64,000 nt of DNA from assembly GCA_014240165.1 (NCBI GenBank), contig JAAZXM010000001.1:62001-126000 (forward strand). The letters run 5' to 3'. Every line of letters begins with the position of its first letter. The first letter of the stretch is position 1. Under the pieces are notes generated by a model, which made no database searches, had not been told where the DNA came from, and was given only the letters and a program-made list of their open reading frames with translations. Below are positions 52,561 through 61,098 of this stretch, in pieces. The position numbers were made by a program, and so were the translations under genes. Source of the stretch: Myxococcales bacterium (GTDB lineage: Bacteria; Myxococcota_A; UBA9160; UBA4427).

Positions 52561-53550
52561 TTGCGAATACGGCGACTCCTGGCCATGTTCCTTGTCCTCA
52601 TCGGAGTATCACTGGCTGCCCTTCTTTTATGGGACCCCAGCCCGGACACCGAACTTCGCTTCGATCAGGGCAAGAACGGCATCTGGCTAGGGCATAAGTG
52701 GTATACCGGCCGCGGCGTGCGCGATGGCAAAGCCGTTGCGCCGGCTGAACTTCTGGAACTCGAAGAAAATCTTCGCCGACACGGCATTCTGGATCTTTTC
52801 GTCCACGTCGGCCCAGCCCTTCCCGACGGGAGCGTGAAGGACGCTCCCGGTGAACTCTTATCCGCCCTCCGATTGGCATTCTCGGACGCAAGACTCATGG
52901 CCTGGGTGGGCGCACGGGTGGAAACCATCCCTCTCCACGAGACGTCTTTTCATCACAGTCTCATCGAGACGCTGAAGGCGCTCAGAAGAGCCGGGTTCGA
53001 CGGCGTCCACTTCGATTTCGAGCCCATGCGTGATTACGAGCCGGGCTATCTGGAGTTGCTCTCCCGGGTCCGAAAGGCCATGGGAGGCGATTTCATCATC
53101 AGCCAGGCAACGCCCAGGGCCAGCTTGATCGGCATCTCCCCGGGGCCCCTGGGGAGGAGTTTCTGGTCCGAGGCTTTCTACGTCGACACCATGAAGCGGA
53201 GTGATCAGACGGTGCTGATGGCCTACGACTCCCGCTTTGCTTTCGTCCGCGCCTATATCGCATTCGTCCGCATCCAGTCGGGGCTCGTGGCGGATTGGGC
53301 CTGCTCGGTTCCCGGTCACGAACTCCTGATCGGTTTACCTTCCTACGAGGACGTTCCTCTCTATTCCGACCCCGAGGTCGAGAACCTGAAAACGGCTTCG
53401 CTGGGTGTACGCGCAGCCCTCGAGAACCGCTCGCCTTCGGAGCACTGCGTACCCGGAGTTGCGATCTACTCCAATTGGGTGACCGACCCGGAAGAGTGGA
53501 GCGAGTTCCGTCGCTATTGGATGGCTCCGAAACAAGAGTTGGTGCGATGA
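52561..53550 (+). CDS. GH18-like TIM-barrel protein, membrane-anchored
   Basis: 329 residues from a TTG start (GAGG five bases upstream). An N-terminal helix MFLVLIGVSLAALLLW acts as anchor or signal. The core motif FDGVHFDFEP aligns with the GH18 DxxDxDxE signature: Asp147, Asp152 and catalytic-acid Glu154 are present, but the second aspartate is His150. MAYDSRFAF matches the substrate-binding MxYD strand. It probably acts on an N-acetylated or peptidoglycan-like glycan, or is a lectin-like relative. It is translationally coupled (ATGA) to the next gene. Confidence 0.7.
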   Translation: MRIRRLLAMFLVLIGVSLAALLLWDPSPDTELRFDQGKNGIWLGHKWYTGRGVRDGKAVAPAELLELEENLRRHGILDLFVHVGPALPDGSVKDAPGELLSALRLAFSDARLMAWVGARVETIPLHETSFHHSLIETLKALRRAGFDGVHFDFEPMRDYEPGYLELLSRVRKAMGGDFIISQATPRASLIGISPGPLGRSFWSEAFYVDTMKRSDQTVLMAYDSRFAFVRAYIAFVRIQSGLVADWACSVPGHELLIGLPSYEDVPLYSDPEVENLKTASLGVRAALENRSPSEHCVPGVAIYSNWVTDPEEWSEFRRYWMAPKQELVR

Positions 53551-54761
53551 ACGAAAGCATCAGCCGACGATCATTTTTGAGAACGCTCGGAATCAGCGCC
53601 GCCTCGATTTTGACTCTGCCCGGCTGCGATGACGCTTCGCGATACGGAAAACCCGACATCGAAGCCCTCGAGCGCCAAAAACGTCTCGAACGATTGCGCA
53701 GTGGCCAAGGCCCCTATGGAAGGCAGACCTACCGCGGCTACCTCGGCCTTGCCGACCTTCCTTATTTCGAAGTGGACACGGCGGGCAGGCTTCGATGCGT
53801 GGTTGAAGATCTTCCGCCCATCATCGACTTCCACGCGCATCTGGGAATATCCGCACTCTTCGCGCCGACCATCGACTGGCAGGCAGACACGGATCGCGTT
53901 CGCCATTTTCTCGATTGCGACGCCTCCAGGCCCGGCTGCGAACTCGATCTCGACGTCTACATCAATGCGAACTTCACGGAGGATGACCTCGCTTCCCTCC
54001 GCCGGGAGAGCGTGGGGCAGGTCACCTGGGGAAGCGGCGCCGCCTCGACCCATACGATTCCCAACCTCCTTCAAGAAATGAATTCGATGGGTGTCGACCA
54101 GGCGGTGATTCTACCCATCACCCTGGGGCTGCCCTTCAGAGACGATTCGAGCGAACGTTGGGCAGCGGCCATTGCTGCGTCGGGCCAGGGAAATCGGCTC
54201 TTGCCCGGCGCCAGCGTGCATCCGCGCGATCCCAATGCGCTTGAATCCCTGCGCTTCCAGGCCGAGCGGGGGGCAAGCGCGGTGAAGCTCCACCCCGCCG
54301 TTCAACGCTTTTATCCCGACTCACCCGAGCTCGATCCCCTCTACGAAGAATGCGGCCGCCTGGGTCTCCCGGTCTTCTTCCACGGCGGCCGAGCCGGGAT
54401 CGAACCCGAATACACCCATCGCTACACCTTGATTCGCCACTACGAGGGCGCGGTGGCGGCCCACCCCGAGGTCCGCTTCATCCTCGGACACGCGGGAGCG
54501 CGCGATGTCGCGGACGCGATTCCATTCGCGAAAAAGTACGAAAACGTCTGGCTGGGAATCCACGGCCAGGGCGTCAGCGTGCTTCGAGAGTTGATCGACC
54601 AGGTCGGATCCCGGCGCCTTCTCTTTGGCAGCGACTGGCCCTTTTATCACCTGGCAGCCACTCTCGCCAAGGTGCTCATCGTCACCGAGGGAGAACCCGA
54701 AGAACGCAGGTCCATCTTGCGGGGCAATGCCGAGGCCCTTCTGGCCCGCGAGTCCGTCTAG
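53547..54761 (+). CDS. Tat-exported amidohydrolase-2 family protein
   Basis: 404-residue metal-dependent hydrolase. The N-terminus SRRSFLRTLGIS is a twin-arginine signal, ending in LTLPGC (Cys27), a lipobox, so it is probably a Tat lipoprotein. The barrel has IIDFHAHLG, SVHPRD, VKLHPAVQ, FHGGRAG, FILGHAG and LLFGSDWPF, the metal and catalytic positions of the family (decarboxylase/lactonase/esterase members). The substrate is unknown. Start overlaps the GH18-like stop. Its TAG shares the four-base CTAG with the convergent questin-oxidase-like gene's stop. Confidence 0.85.
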   Translation: MNESISRRSFLRTLGISAASILTLPGCDDASRYGKPDIEALERQKRLERLRSGQGPYGRQTYRGYLGLADLPYFEVDTAGRLRCVVEDLPPIIDFHAHLGISALFAPTIDWQADTDRVRHFLDCDASRPGCELDLDVYINANFTEDDLASLRRESVGQVTWGSGAASTHTIPNLLQEMNSMGVDQAVILPITLGLPFRDDSSERWAAAIAASGQGNRLLPGASVHPRDPNALESLRFQAERGASAVKLHPAVQRFYPDSPELDPLYEECGRLGLPVFFHGGRAGIEPEYTHRYTLIRHYEGAVAAHPEVRFILGHAGARDVADAIPFAKKYENVWLGIHGQGVSVLRELIDQVGSRRLLFGSDWPFYHLAATLAKVLIVTEGEPEERRSILRGNAEALLARESV

Positions 54762-55819
54762 GCGCCTCGGCCGCCCAGGGATGTCCCGAGATGCGCAACG
54801 GCATCGGCGGCGGCCATCCCGAGACGTGGGTCGGAGCGAAGTCGATCCTCGCGCCAGCAGGCTTCGGTGAGCTTGATGACATGCTCTTCCAGGGAACAGG
54901 CTGCTCGATAGCGAAGTTCATCCCAGGACACCTCTTCCGCTTCTGCTCCCGGAGTCATGGAATCAGTTTTTTGCGGCTGGCAATATGTCGCGTGAAGGGC
55001 GGCGGCGGCTTGGAGGGCGTAACCCACGCCCTCGCGTTGGGCGGACTCATCGAGATGCGGCGCCATCAGGCGGAGGGCTGCCGGCCCGGTCACCGCGTGG
55101 AGATAGGCGATGCGCGCCCCGGGACTCTCGAGATAGAGACCTGCCGCGGTCGCGCAGATTTCGCCGATGAGATCACCCGGCGTCCGGCCAAAAAGATCTG
55201 CCGTGGCAATGGCCGCAATAAAACCCTGCTCATCTTCCAGGGCCCGCACCGCGTCGCTGAGAAAACCTGGCCTGCGCTTTTCGGGGGGGAGTGGGAGGAT
55301 CTCGGCGAGAACTTCGGCAGGCCCCGATCCAGACTGGACCTCGCAGCCGGGTGAGCCGGGGAGGCGCTGGAAAGAGCCGGCCCAATAGCCCAGGGCGGCC
55401 GCCAATTCGCTTACGCGCACAGCGCTTTCGCCTTCCTCGAGTGAGCGAAGCGCATGGGCAACTCGAATCGGTCCGTGGGTGGCGGCAGCGAAAAAACCCG
55501 GCAACAGGCGCGGCAGCCAATCGCCAACGACCCCGCGCCAGGGAGCCTCTCGCAATTCCAGGAGAAAAGTGGCGTGCCAATCCCCATAGGCCCCGTTTCC
55601 CTGGCTTTCCGCCCAGGCCGAAGCCGGGATCGGACTTCCGGTCTCCGCGTCCACCAATCGCGGGGTATAGATATCGACCCACGCCGCGATCAATCCCTCG
55701 TGCCCCAGGGCGTGGAGGGCCTCCACCACCATGGGCCCGTGGTTGCTCAATCCCCCTGAGAACTCGGGTCCGAAGGGTTCAAGAACCCCCAACGCTAGGT
55801 CGACCTCGTTCAAGGACAT
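54758..55819 (-). CDS. Questin oxidase-like protein
   Basis: 353-residue all-helical protein of the questin-oxidase family (fungal GedK-type Baeyer-Villiger cleavage of anthraquinones; bacterial members uncharacterised). SNHGPMVVEALHALGH, NGAYGDWHATFLLEL, THGPIRVAHALRSL and IAYLHAVTGPAAL carry the repeated conserved His residues. The start at 55819 (GGAGA upstream) follows the family N-terminus; the frame runs on antisense through the mrp gene, which I reject. Monocistronic, divergent from mrp. Confidence 0.8.
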   Translation of the reverse strand: MSLNEVDLALGVLEPFGPEFSGGLSNHGPMVVEALHALGHEGLIAAWVDIYTPRLVDAETGSPIPASAWAESQGNGAYGDWHATFLLELREAPWRGVVGDWLPRLLPGFFAAATHGPIRVAHALRSLEEGESAVRVSELAAALGYWAGSFQRLPGSPGCEVQSGSGPAEVLAEILPLPPEKRRPGFLSDAVRALEDEQGFIAAIATADLFGRTPGDLIGEICATAAGLYLESPGARIAYLHAVTGPAALRLMAPHLDESAQREGVGYALQAAAALHATYCQPQKTDSMTPGAEAEEVSWDELRYRAACSLEEHVIKLTEACWREDRLRSDPRLGMAAADAVAHLGTSLGGRGA

Positions 55820-55918
55820 TCTCTCCGGCGGGCACGCTACACTGGCGCGCCATCGGTTTGCTCTCGGGCCCAGCCTGCTGGAGCCATTCCAAAGCAACCA
55901 GTAGCAAAAGGAAAAGAC

Positions 55919-57019
55919 ATGGCGTCCCTCGTGAGCGAGGACCAGATCCTCGATGCGCTTCGACCGATCGAAGATCCGGATTTCAAGCGAAACATCGTCG
56001 ACCTCGGATTCGTCAAGAACATCAAGATCGAGGGCGAGCACGTGGCCTTCGAGATCGAACTCACCACACCCGCTTGCCCCATCAAGGCTGAATTCGAACA
56101 AGCCGCCCGAGAACGCGTAAGCGCCCTCGAGGGGGTGGGCGATGTCAGCGTGACGATGACTTCGAATACCCGCCAGGCGGCTCCGGCCATCAAGGAAAAA
56201 CTCGTCCTTCCCGGAGTCCGCAATATCCTGGCCGTAGCCTCGGGCAAGGGAGGCGTGGGCAAGAGCACCACTGCCCTCAACCTCGCGCTCTCCATGCAGC
56301 AAAGTGGTGCCCAGGTGGGCTTGCTGGATGCCGATGTCTATGGCCCCTCGCTTCCGCTCATCACCGGCGTTAATGGACGGCCGCAAACGACCTCGAACCA
56401 GCGGATCATTCCCCTGGAGGGCTTTGGGCTCAAGCTCATGAGCATGGGCTTCTTTCTCACCGAGGATTCCCCGGTGATCTGGCGTGGCCCGATGGTGCAT
56501 GGTCTGATCAAGCAATTCCTGACGGACGTGGCCTGGGGAGAACTGGACTACCTCATTGTCGACCTCCCGCCGGGCACCGGCGATGCAGCGCTGACCCTGA
56601 CGCAAATGGCACCGCTCTCCGGCGCCGTCATCGTGACCACTGCCAACGACCTTTCCCTGATCGACGCGAGAAAAGGCCTGCAGATGTTCAATAAGGTGAG
56701 CGTCCCCGTGCTGGGCATCGTCGAAAACATGTCTTATTTCACTCCCCCGGAATTGCCCGACAAGCAGTACTACCTCTTCGGCCGGGATGGCGGAAAGCGC
56801 GTCGCCGAAGAGCTCGGGGTGGAATTTCTGGGCGAAGTCCCCATCGATCCCCGCATGGCGGACTACGGCGATCGAGGAGAACCGATTACCGTCGTCTCCC
56901 CTGATTCCCCTACGGCCCGCTCGTTCAAGGAAATCTCGGCCACGGTGGTCCGCCGGCTGGCGACCCTCTCGGGCCAGGGGGGCAACGTCGCCGAGGCGGA
57001 TATCACCTGGGTGAGCTGA
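55919..57019 (+). CDS. Mrp/NBP35-family Fe-S cluster carrier ATPase
   Basis: 366 residues: N-terminal MIP18 (DUF59) domain (1-85) with TTPACPIKAEFE, and a deviant Walker A ATPase with GKGGVGKSTTALNLA, DADVYGPSLP, RGPMVHGLI and VDLPPGTGDAALTL. It handles Fe-S cluster transfer or assembly. The usual C-terminal CxxC that bridges the cluster is missing; the equivalent stretch is ENMSYFTPPELPDKQYYLFG. ATG start. Monocistronic. Confidence 0.92.
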   Translation: MASLVSEDQILDALRPIEDPDFKRNIVDLGFVKNIKIEGEHVAFEIELTTPACPIKAEFEQAARERVSALEGVGDVSVTMTSNTRQAAPAIKEKLVLPGVRNILAVASGKGGVGKSTTALNLALSMQQSGAQVGLLDADVYGPSLPLITGVNGRPQTTSNQRIIPLEGFGLKLMSMGFFLTEDSPVIWRGPMVHGLIKQFLTDVAWGELDYLIVDLPPGTGDAALTLTQMAPLSGAVIVTTANDLSLIDARKGLQMFNKVSVPVLGIVENMSYFTPPELPDKQYYLFGRDGGKRVAEELGVEFLGEVPIDPRMADYGDRGEPITVVSPDSPTARSFKEISATVVRRLATLSGQGGNVAEADITWVS

Positions 57020-57034
57020 GTTCGAACCGGGCTC

Positions 57035-57802
57035 TCAGCGTTTCCAGGGGCTCAGGAGATCGAGGAATAAAGGCCGAGTCGGGGGAACGGGCCCTTCCAT
57101 CAAGCGAGCGATGTAGGCCTCATAGCTGTCGAATTCCTCGAGTTTCGCGTCCGCAGGGGGCATGAAGAATGACTCGGGGATATTCAAGCCTGCGAGCCAG
57201 TTGATCCAATCCAGCCTTCCCGTGCGGCCTCGCGCACGGTCGAAGGTATCCAGCCGGACGGGGACATGGCTCGCTTCTTTTCTCACCCAGAGCGTCCGGC
57301 GGCCCAGATCATCGGTGACCCGGTAGACGTCAACCGCCACCCCCTCGAAATTCTCCTCTCGGACCTTCTCCCCGCCCTGTTCGAGGATCTCCTGCAATTG
57401 CATCCCGAAGGGACGCTCGCGAGTGGCGTCGCGAGCGATGGCCTCGGGGCTCCGCCGAATTCGATAACCCGAATTCGTCAGCGCGTCGTAGGCGTAATAA
57501 AAAGCGCCATTGACCACCGTGACAACATTGTGCCCGCCCATCACGGCTTCAGCCCGCAGCAGGGGCCCGAGAGACCAATATTGAACGATTGCCACCTCGA
57601 ATTCGGTTCGGGCGAGACTGGTCGCCTGCAAGCCGACCACGGTCTTGGGCCAGGCGGAGTCCTGCTTCGGCTCCGTGCCCTCTTCGGCAGCAAGAGCCCC
57701 GCCTGCCAAAAGAGGGAGGGCGCAGATCACCAGGCTCAGCAGGCCTAGCGATACCCACCCGGACGCTCTCGATGTCGATTTCGATGGCTTGAGTTTCATC
57801 AT
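57035..57802 (-). CDS. Secreted LolA/LolB-like protein
   Basis: 255-residue exported protein with a Sec signal ending AGGALA-AEEG. The mature part alternates beta strands (FYYAYDALTNSGYRIRRS, VAVDVYRVTDDLGRRTLWVRKE), consistent with the half-barrel fold of LolA-like outer-membrane lipoprotein-sorting proteins. The pattern of a substrate-conversion sentence (DLGRRTLWVRKEASHVPVRLD) is typical of that group. The function is inferred from the fold only. Two adjacent ATGs start it. It is convergent with mrp (15-base gap). Confidence 0.6.
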   Translation of the reverse strand: MMKLKPSKSTSRASGWVSLGLLSLVICALPLLAGGALAAEEGTEPKQDSAWPKTVVGLQATSLARTEFEVAIVQYWSLGPLLRAEAVMGGHNVVTVVNGAFYYAYDALTNSGYRIRRSPEAIARDATRERPFGMQLQEILEQGGEKVREENFEGVAVDVYRVTDDLGRRTLWVRKEASHVPVRLDTFDRARGRTGRLDWINWLAGLNIPESFFMPPADAKLEEFDSYEAYIARLMEGPVPPTRPLFLDLLSPWKR

Positions 57803-58022
57803 GCACTCGTCCCTACTCGGCCTGAGGTCATCGTGGAGGAGAAATATCCTGCCGCAGGGTAACCCAGGACCCCGAATCCCGAATAGAGACGAGGTTGGGC
57901 GGTTTTTTCTGCCGCTCTCCGCCGACCGGGGCTTTCCGAAGAGGCCACTCGATCAGCGATGCCCCGCCGCAGAGTGCCCTATGGGATGCGCCCGAACGCT
58001 GCGGATCTTACCATCGGTGGCA

Positions 58023-58820
58023 ATGAAATCCGTCCTCACGATCGCGGGCTCCGACCCCACCGGCGGCGCCGGACTCCAGGCCGATCTTCAGGTCTTTTCC
58101 GCGTACGGGCTGCACGGCGCCGGCGTTGTCACCGCGCTCACCATTCAGGACAGCCGCCGCGTACATCAGGTGATGCCGGTTTTCCCTTCGGTGGCCCTGG
58201 AGCAGTTGCGAACCCTGCTCGGCGATATCACCCCCGCCGCCATCAAGATCGGCATGCTGGCCTCGGACGACGTGGCGCGGAGCGTTCAACTCGCCTTGTC
58301 GGGACTCGACGAGGAGGTACCCACCGTCATCGATCCCGTCCTTGCGGCCAGCGACGGTACGCCCCTGCTCGAACGCAGAGCCTGGCCGGTCCTACGCGAA
58401 CTGATGCAGGGGGCGAGCCTCGTGACCCCAAACCTGCCCGAAGCCGAACTCCTCACCGGACTCGAGATCGCTCGAAAAAAGGATTGCGAGCGGGTGGCGG
58501 CGACATTTCTCGGGGATTTCGGCTGCAGAGCGGTGCTCATCAAGGGAGGGCACCGCAACGGGCCCCCGGATGATTTGCTGGCCCTGGCGGGCGAGGACTC
58601 GGGCGAGATGATCTGGTTGGAAGGGGAACGCATCGACAAGGCGCCCGTGCACGGAACCGGCTGCGCCCTGGCATCGGCCATCGCCGCAGGCCTGGCCCTC
58701 GGCCGCGGTCTGCGCGAATCCGTCGATGACGCTCGCAACTTTGTCGCCGGGCGAATTCGAGGCGCCTGTGCTCTCGGAAGCGGCGCAGAGTTCCTGGCCC
58801 CGGCGGGAGCGCAGCGATGA
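58023..58820 (+). CDS. thiD: Hydroxymethylpyrimidine/phosphomethylpyrimidine kinase
   Basis: 265-residue ribokinase-fold enzyme that phosphorylates HMP and HMP-P for thiamine synthesis. TIAGSDPTGGAGLQADL at the N-terminus, IKIGMLASDD, VIDPVLAASDGTPLL and VHGTGCALASAIAAGLA (anion hole and catalytic Asp region) are diagnostic. The start at 58023 follows the family. Its TGA overlaps the ATG of the MutS-like gene. No TPP riboswitch is visible upstream. Confidence 0.95.
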   Translation: MKSVLTIAGSDPTGGAGLQADLQVFSAYGLHGAGVVTALTIQDSRRVHQVMPVFPSVALEQLRTLLGDITPAAIKIGMLASDDVARSVQLALSGLDEEVPTVIDPVLAASDGTPLLERRAWPVLRELMQGASLVTPNLPEAELLTGLEIARKKDCERVAATFLGDFGCRAVLIKGGHRNGPPDDLLALAGEDSGEMIWLEGERIDKAPVHGTGCALASAIAAGLALGRGLRESVDDARNFVAGRIRGACALGSGAEFLAPAGAQR

Positions 58821-60082
58821 GCCCGGTACCGGCCCTCGAAGGCGATCCCCGAACGGTCTACTCCGAATGGGCACAATACCTCGAAGAGGTGACCGCACGG
58901 GGACGACGACGGGAACGCGGGCTCTCGCACCTGCGCTTGGCGGTCTTTGTCGCGGGAATGGCCAGCGGCTGGCTGGCCTTTGGAAGCCACCAAATTCCAC
59001 CGAGCTGGGTCCTTCCTCCGGCTGCGCTTTTTCTGGTTCTCGTCATCTTGCATGATCGCGTCATCCGCAAGCTCAGAACCACCGAAAGAACAGCCGAGTA
59101 CTTCGTGCAAGGGCTCGCGAGACTCGACGAGCAGTGGGCCGGGACCGGCCAGAGCGGTCTCGAACGCCTTGAAGCCACCCACCCCTACGCGAATGATCTC
59201 GATGTTTTTGGAGAGGGCTCACTCTTCGAACTGCTCTGCACCGTGCGCACCTCCGCAGGCGAGGAAACCCTCGCCCGCTGGCTGCTGGAACCCGCTTCCG
59301 CGGCGGATATTGTCCAGCGCCAGGAAGCGGTTCGGGAACTCATCGACCGAGTGGATCTGCGTAGGGATCTCGCTCTTCTCGGTGCGAACGTGGGCGAGCG
59401 CGTCTCTTCCCAGCGACTGGCCGAATGGGGGAGCGCACCGAGTTCTATGGCGGGGAGCGGGTTTCGGTTGGCCGCGGGCGCCTTGACGGTATTCACCCTG
59501 AGTTCAGCATGCGGCTGGATCCTCACGAACATGAGCGCGATCCCCTTCCTTTTTTTCGCTCTGCTCCAGGCAGCCTTTGCCATGGCGCTCCGGCCCCGTG
59601 TGCGGGCCATCCTCGCCGCCGCCGAAGCGCCCGGCCAAGACCTGGCCATCCTCGCCGGATTGCTGGCCCGCATCGAGGAAGAGCCCGTGGCCGCTGAGCG
59701 CTTGCGCGTCCTCACCGAAGCGCTGGGCGGGGACCGGATGCCACCGTCCCGACGCATCGCCCAACTTCGGCGCCTGCTGGAGTTCGCCGACGCCCGGCAC
59801 AATCAGTTCTTTGCACCGCTGGGCGGCCTCCTGCTCTGGGGAACACAGATGGCTTTGGCCCTCGAGCGCTGGCGGAGCGATTGCGGGGCGACCCTGGCTC
59901 CGTGGATGAAAGCGGCCGGGGAGGTCGAGACCCTCTGCGCCCTTTCCGGCTACGCCTACGAGCACCCCGACGACGTCTTCCCGGAGATCGTCCAGGGGGG
60001 ACCCCTCTTCGAGGGCAAGGGGGTCGGCCACCCGCTGATTCCCGAGTCCGAGTGCGTTCGCAACGACCTTGCCCTGGGCTGA
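58817..60082 (+). CDS. Membrane-anchored MutS-like protein, N-terminal part before frameshift
   Basis: 421 residues. Two N-terminal membrane helices (LRLAVFVAGMASGWLAF and WVLPPAALFLVLVIL), a MutS core-like region (SLFELLCTVRTSAGEETLARWLL, about 130-185), another hydrophobic pair (about 215-265), and a lever-like helical region ending GVGHPLIPESECVRNDLALG. The frame then meets TGA (60080-60082). The ATPase domain continues in the +1 frame. This family of MutS homologues with membrane helices has no known role. Coupled to thiD. Confidence 0.8.
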   Translation: MSPVPALEGDPRTVYSEWAQYLEEVTARGRRRERGLSHLRLAVFVAGMASGWLAFGSHQIPPSWVLPPAALFLVLVILHDRVIRKLRTTERTAEYFVQGLARLDEQWAGTGQSGLERLEATHPYANDLDVFGEGSLFELLCTVRTSAGEETLARWLLEPASAADIVQRQEAVRELIDRVDLRRDLALLGANVGERVSSQRLAEWGSAPSSMAGSGFRLAAGALTVFTLSSACGWILTNMSAIPFLFFALLQAAFAMALRPRVRAILAAAEAPGQDLAILAGLLARIEEEPVAAERLRVLTEALGGDRMPPSRRIAQLRRLLEFADARHNQFFAPLGGLLLWGTQMALALERWRSDCGATLAPWMKAAGEVETLCALSGYAYEHPDDVFPEIVQGGPLFEGKGVGHPLIPESECVRNDLALG

Positions 60083-60623
60083 GCGCCTGCTTGCGCTGGT
60101 CACCAGTGGGTCGAATATGTCCGGCAAGAGCACTCTATTGCGAACCGTGGGCTGTGCGGCGGTACTCGCCCAGGCGGGTGCGCCGGTCCGAGCCACGGGC
60201 TTGCGGCTCTCTCCCCTTCAGGTCGGTGCCTCGATCCGAATTAGCGATTCCCTGCGCCAGGGCAGATCCCATTTCATGGCCGAAGTCCAAAGGCTGAGAC
60301 AAATCGTCGACCTGACCGAGGGCGAGTTCCCCGTTCTCTTTCTCCTGGACGAGGTGCTCCACGGAACGAATTCCCACGACCGGAAAATCGGTGCGGATGC
60401 GGTCCTCCGCGGCCTGATCGAGCGCGGGGCCGTGGGGATCGTGACCACCCACGACCTCGCCCTGGCCCAGATTGCCGAGAGGAACGAACTCCGGGTGGAG
60501 AACGTGCATTTCCAGGACCGCATCGAGGACGGGCAAATGTTCTTCGACTTTCGCCTGCGCAGTGGGGTCGTCACCCGAAGCAACGCCGTCGAACTCATGC
60601 GCTCGGTGGGCTTGGACGTCTGA
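60069..60623 (+). CDS. MutS-like ATPase domain, C-terminal part after frameshift
   Basis: The ATPase domain of the preceding gene. ERLLALVTSGSNMSGKSTLL contains Walker A, ISDSLRQGRSHFMAEVQRLR is the MutS signature region, and LFLLDEVLHGTNSHDR is Walker B, followed by VTTHDLALAQ. Skipping one base at GGC-T-GAG (near 60080) gives NDLALG-ERLLALV, matching the expected continuity. The TTG at 60069 is only the formal first start codon of this frame and lies inside the upstream coding region. It is most likely one gene broken by a one-base insertion or sequencing error. Confidence 0.8.
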   Translation: MPWAERLLALVTSGSNMSGKSTLLRTVGCAAVLAQAGAPVRATGLRLSPLQVGASIRISDSLRQGRSHFMAEVQRLRQIVDLTEGEFPVLFLLDEVLHGTNSHDRKIGADAVLRGLIERGAVGIVTTHDLALAQIAERNELRVENVHFQDRIEDGQMFFDFRLRSGVVTRSNAVELMRSVGLDV

Positions 60624-61098
60624 AGCCCCCAGACCGAGGGGCGCCCCGCGCCCCGCCCCCCCGGAAAATCCCCTCGATCCGGTGCGCTCAAGGCGGGCTG
60701 AGCGCCCCGACAAGCGGCTGGGGCCGGCTTCGCATGCAGGGAGAGCGCACGCTCTTGGGGGTGCGCCACCTTACGTCCAATCCGCACTTTTCGGCGCAAG
60801 TCTCCGAACCGGTTTCGATTTCCTCCAGATCGGAATAAGAATGAAACGCCATAAAGTAGTTAGTAAAAGATATTCGGTCTATTTAGTGTTTTTACCTATA
60901 TAGAATCGCGCGTTTGTGTTAGGGTAGCCGTAATAGTGATGTGAAATACCCATAGATATAGATCAGAGCTTGCAGGCGACTCATGCCCAAATCATCCCTC
61001 ATCTTCTTCTGCGAAATCGCCTGAGCGCGAAGAAGGGGCCGTACCCGAAAGCCGCGAATCGTCGGGAAGTGCTGGACAATCCAGGAAAGAGGTCGATC
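60624..61098. promoter_or_regulatory. Gene-free spacer with AT-rich promoter patch before padR
   Basis: 475 bases. The first 210 are GC-rich and featureless apart from a 6-base hairpin GGGGCG/CGCCCC. Positions 60830-60965 are by far the most AT-rich in the window, with TATATAGA near 60897-60904 as a possible -10 element and no good -35. It is likely the promoter/operator of the PadR gene. No ATGT-N8-ACAT type PadR site was found. Confidence 0.45.

Noticed and set aside
55820-56605. Upstream extension of the questin-oxidase-like frame across mrp
   Set aside because: It would be antisense to the conserved Mrp ATPase; family similarity begins only at 55819.
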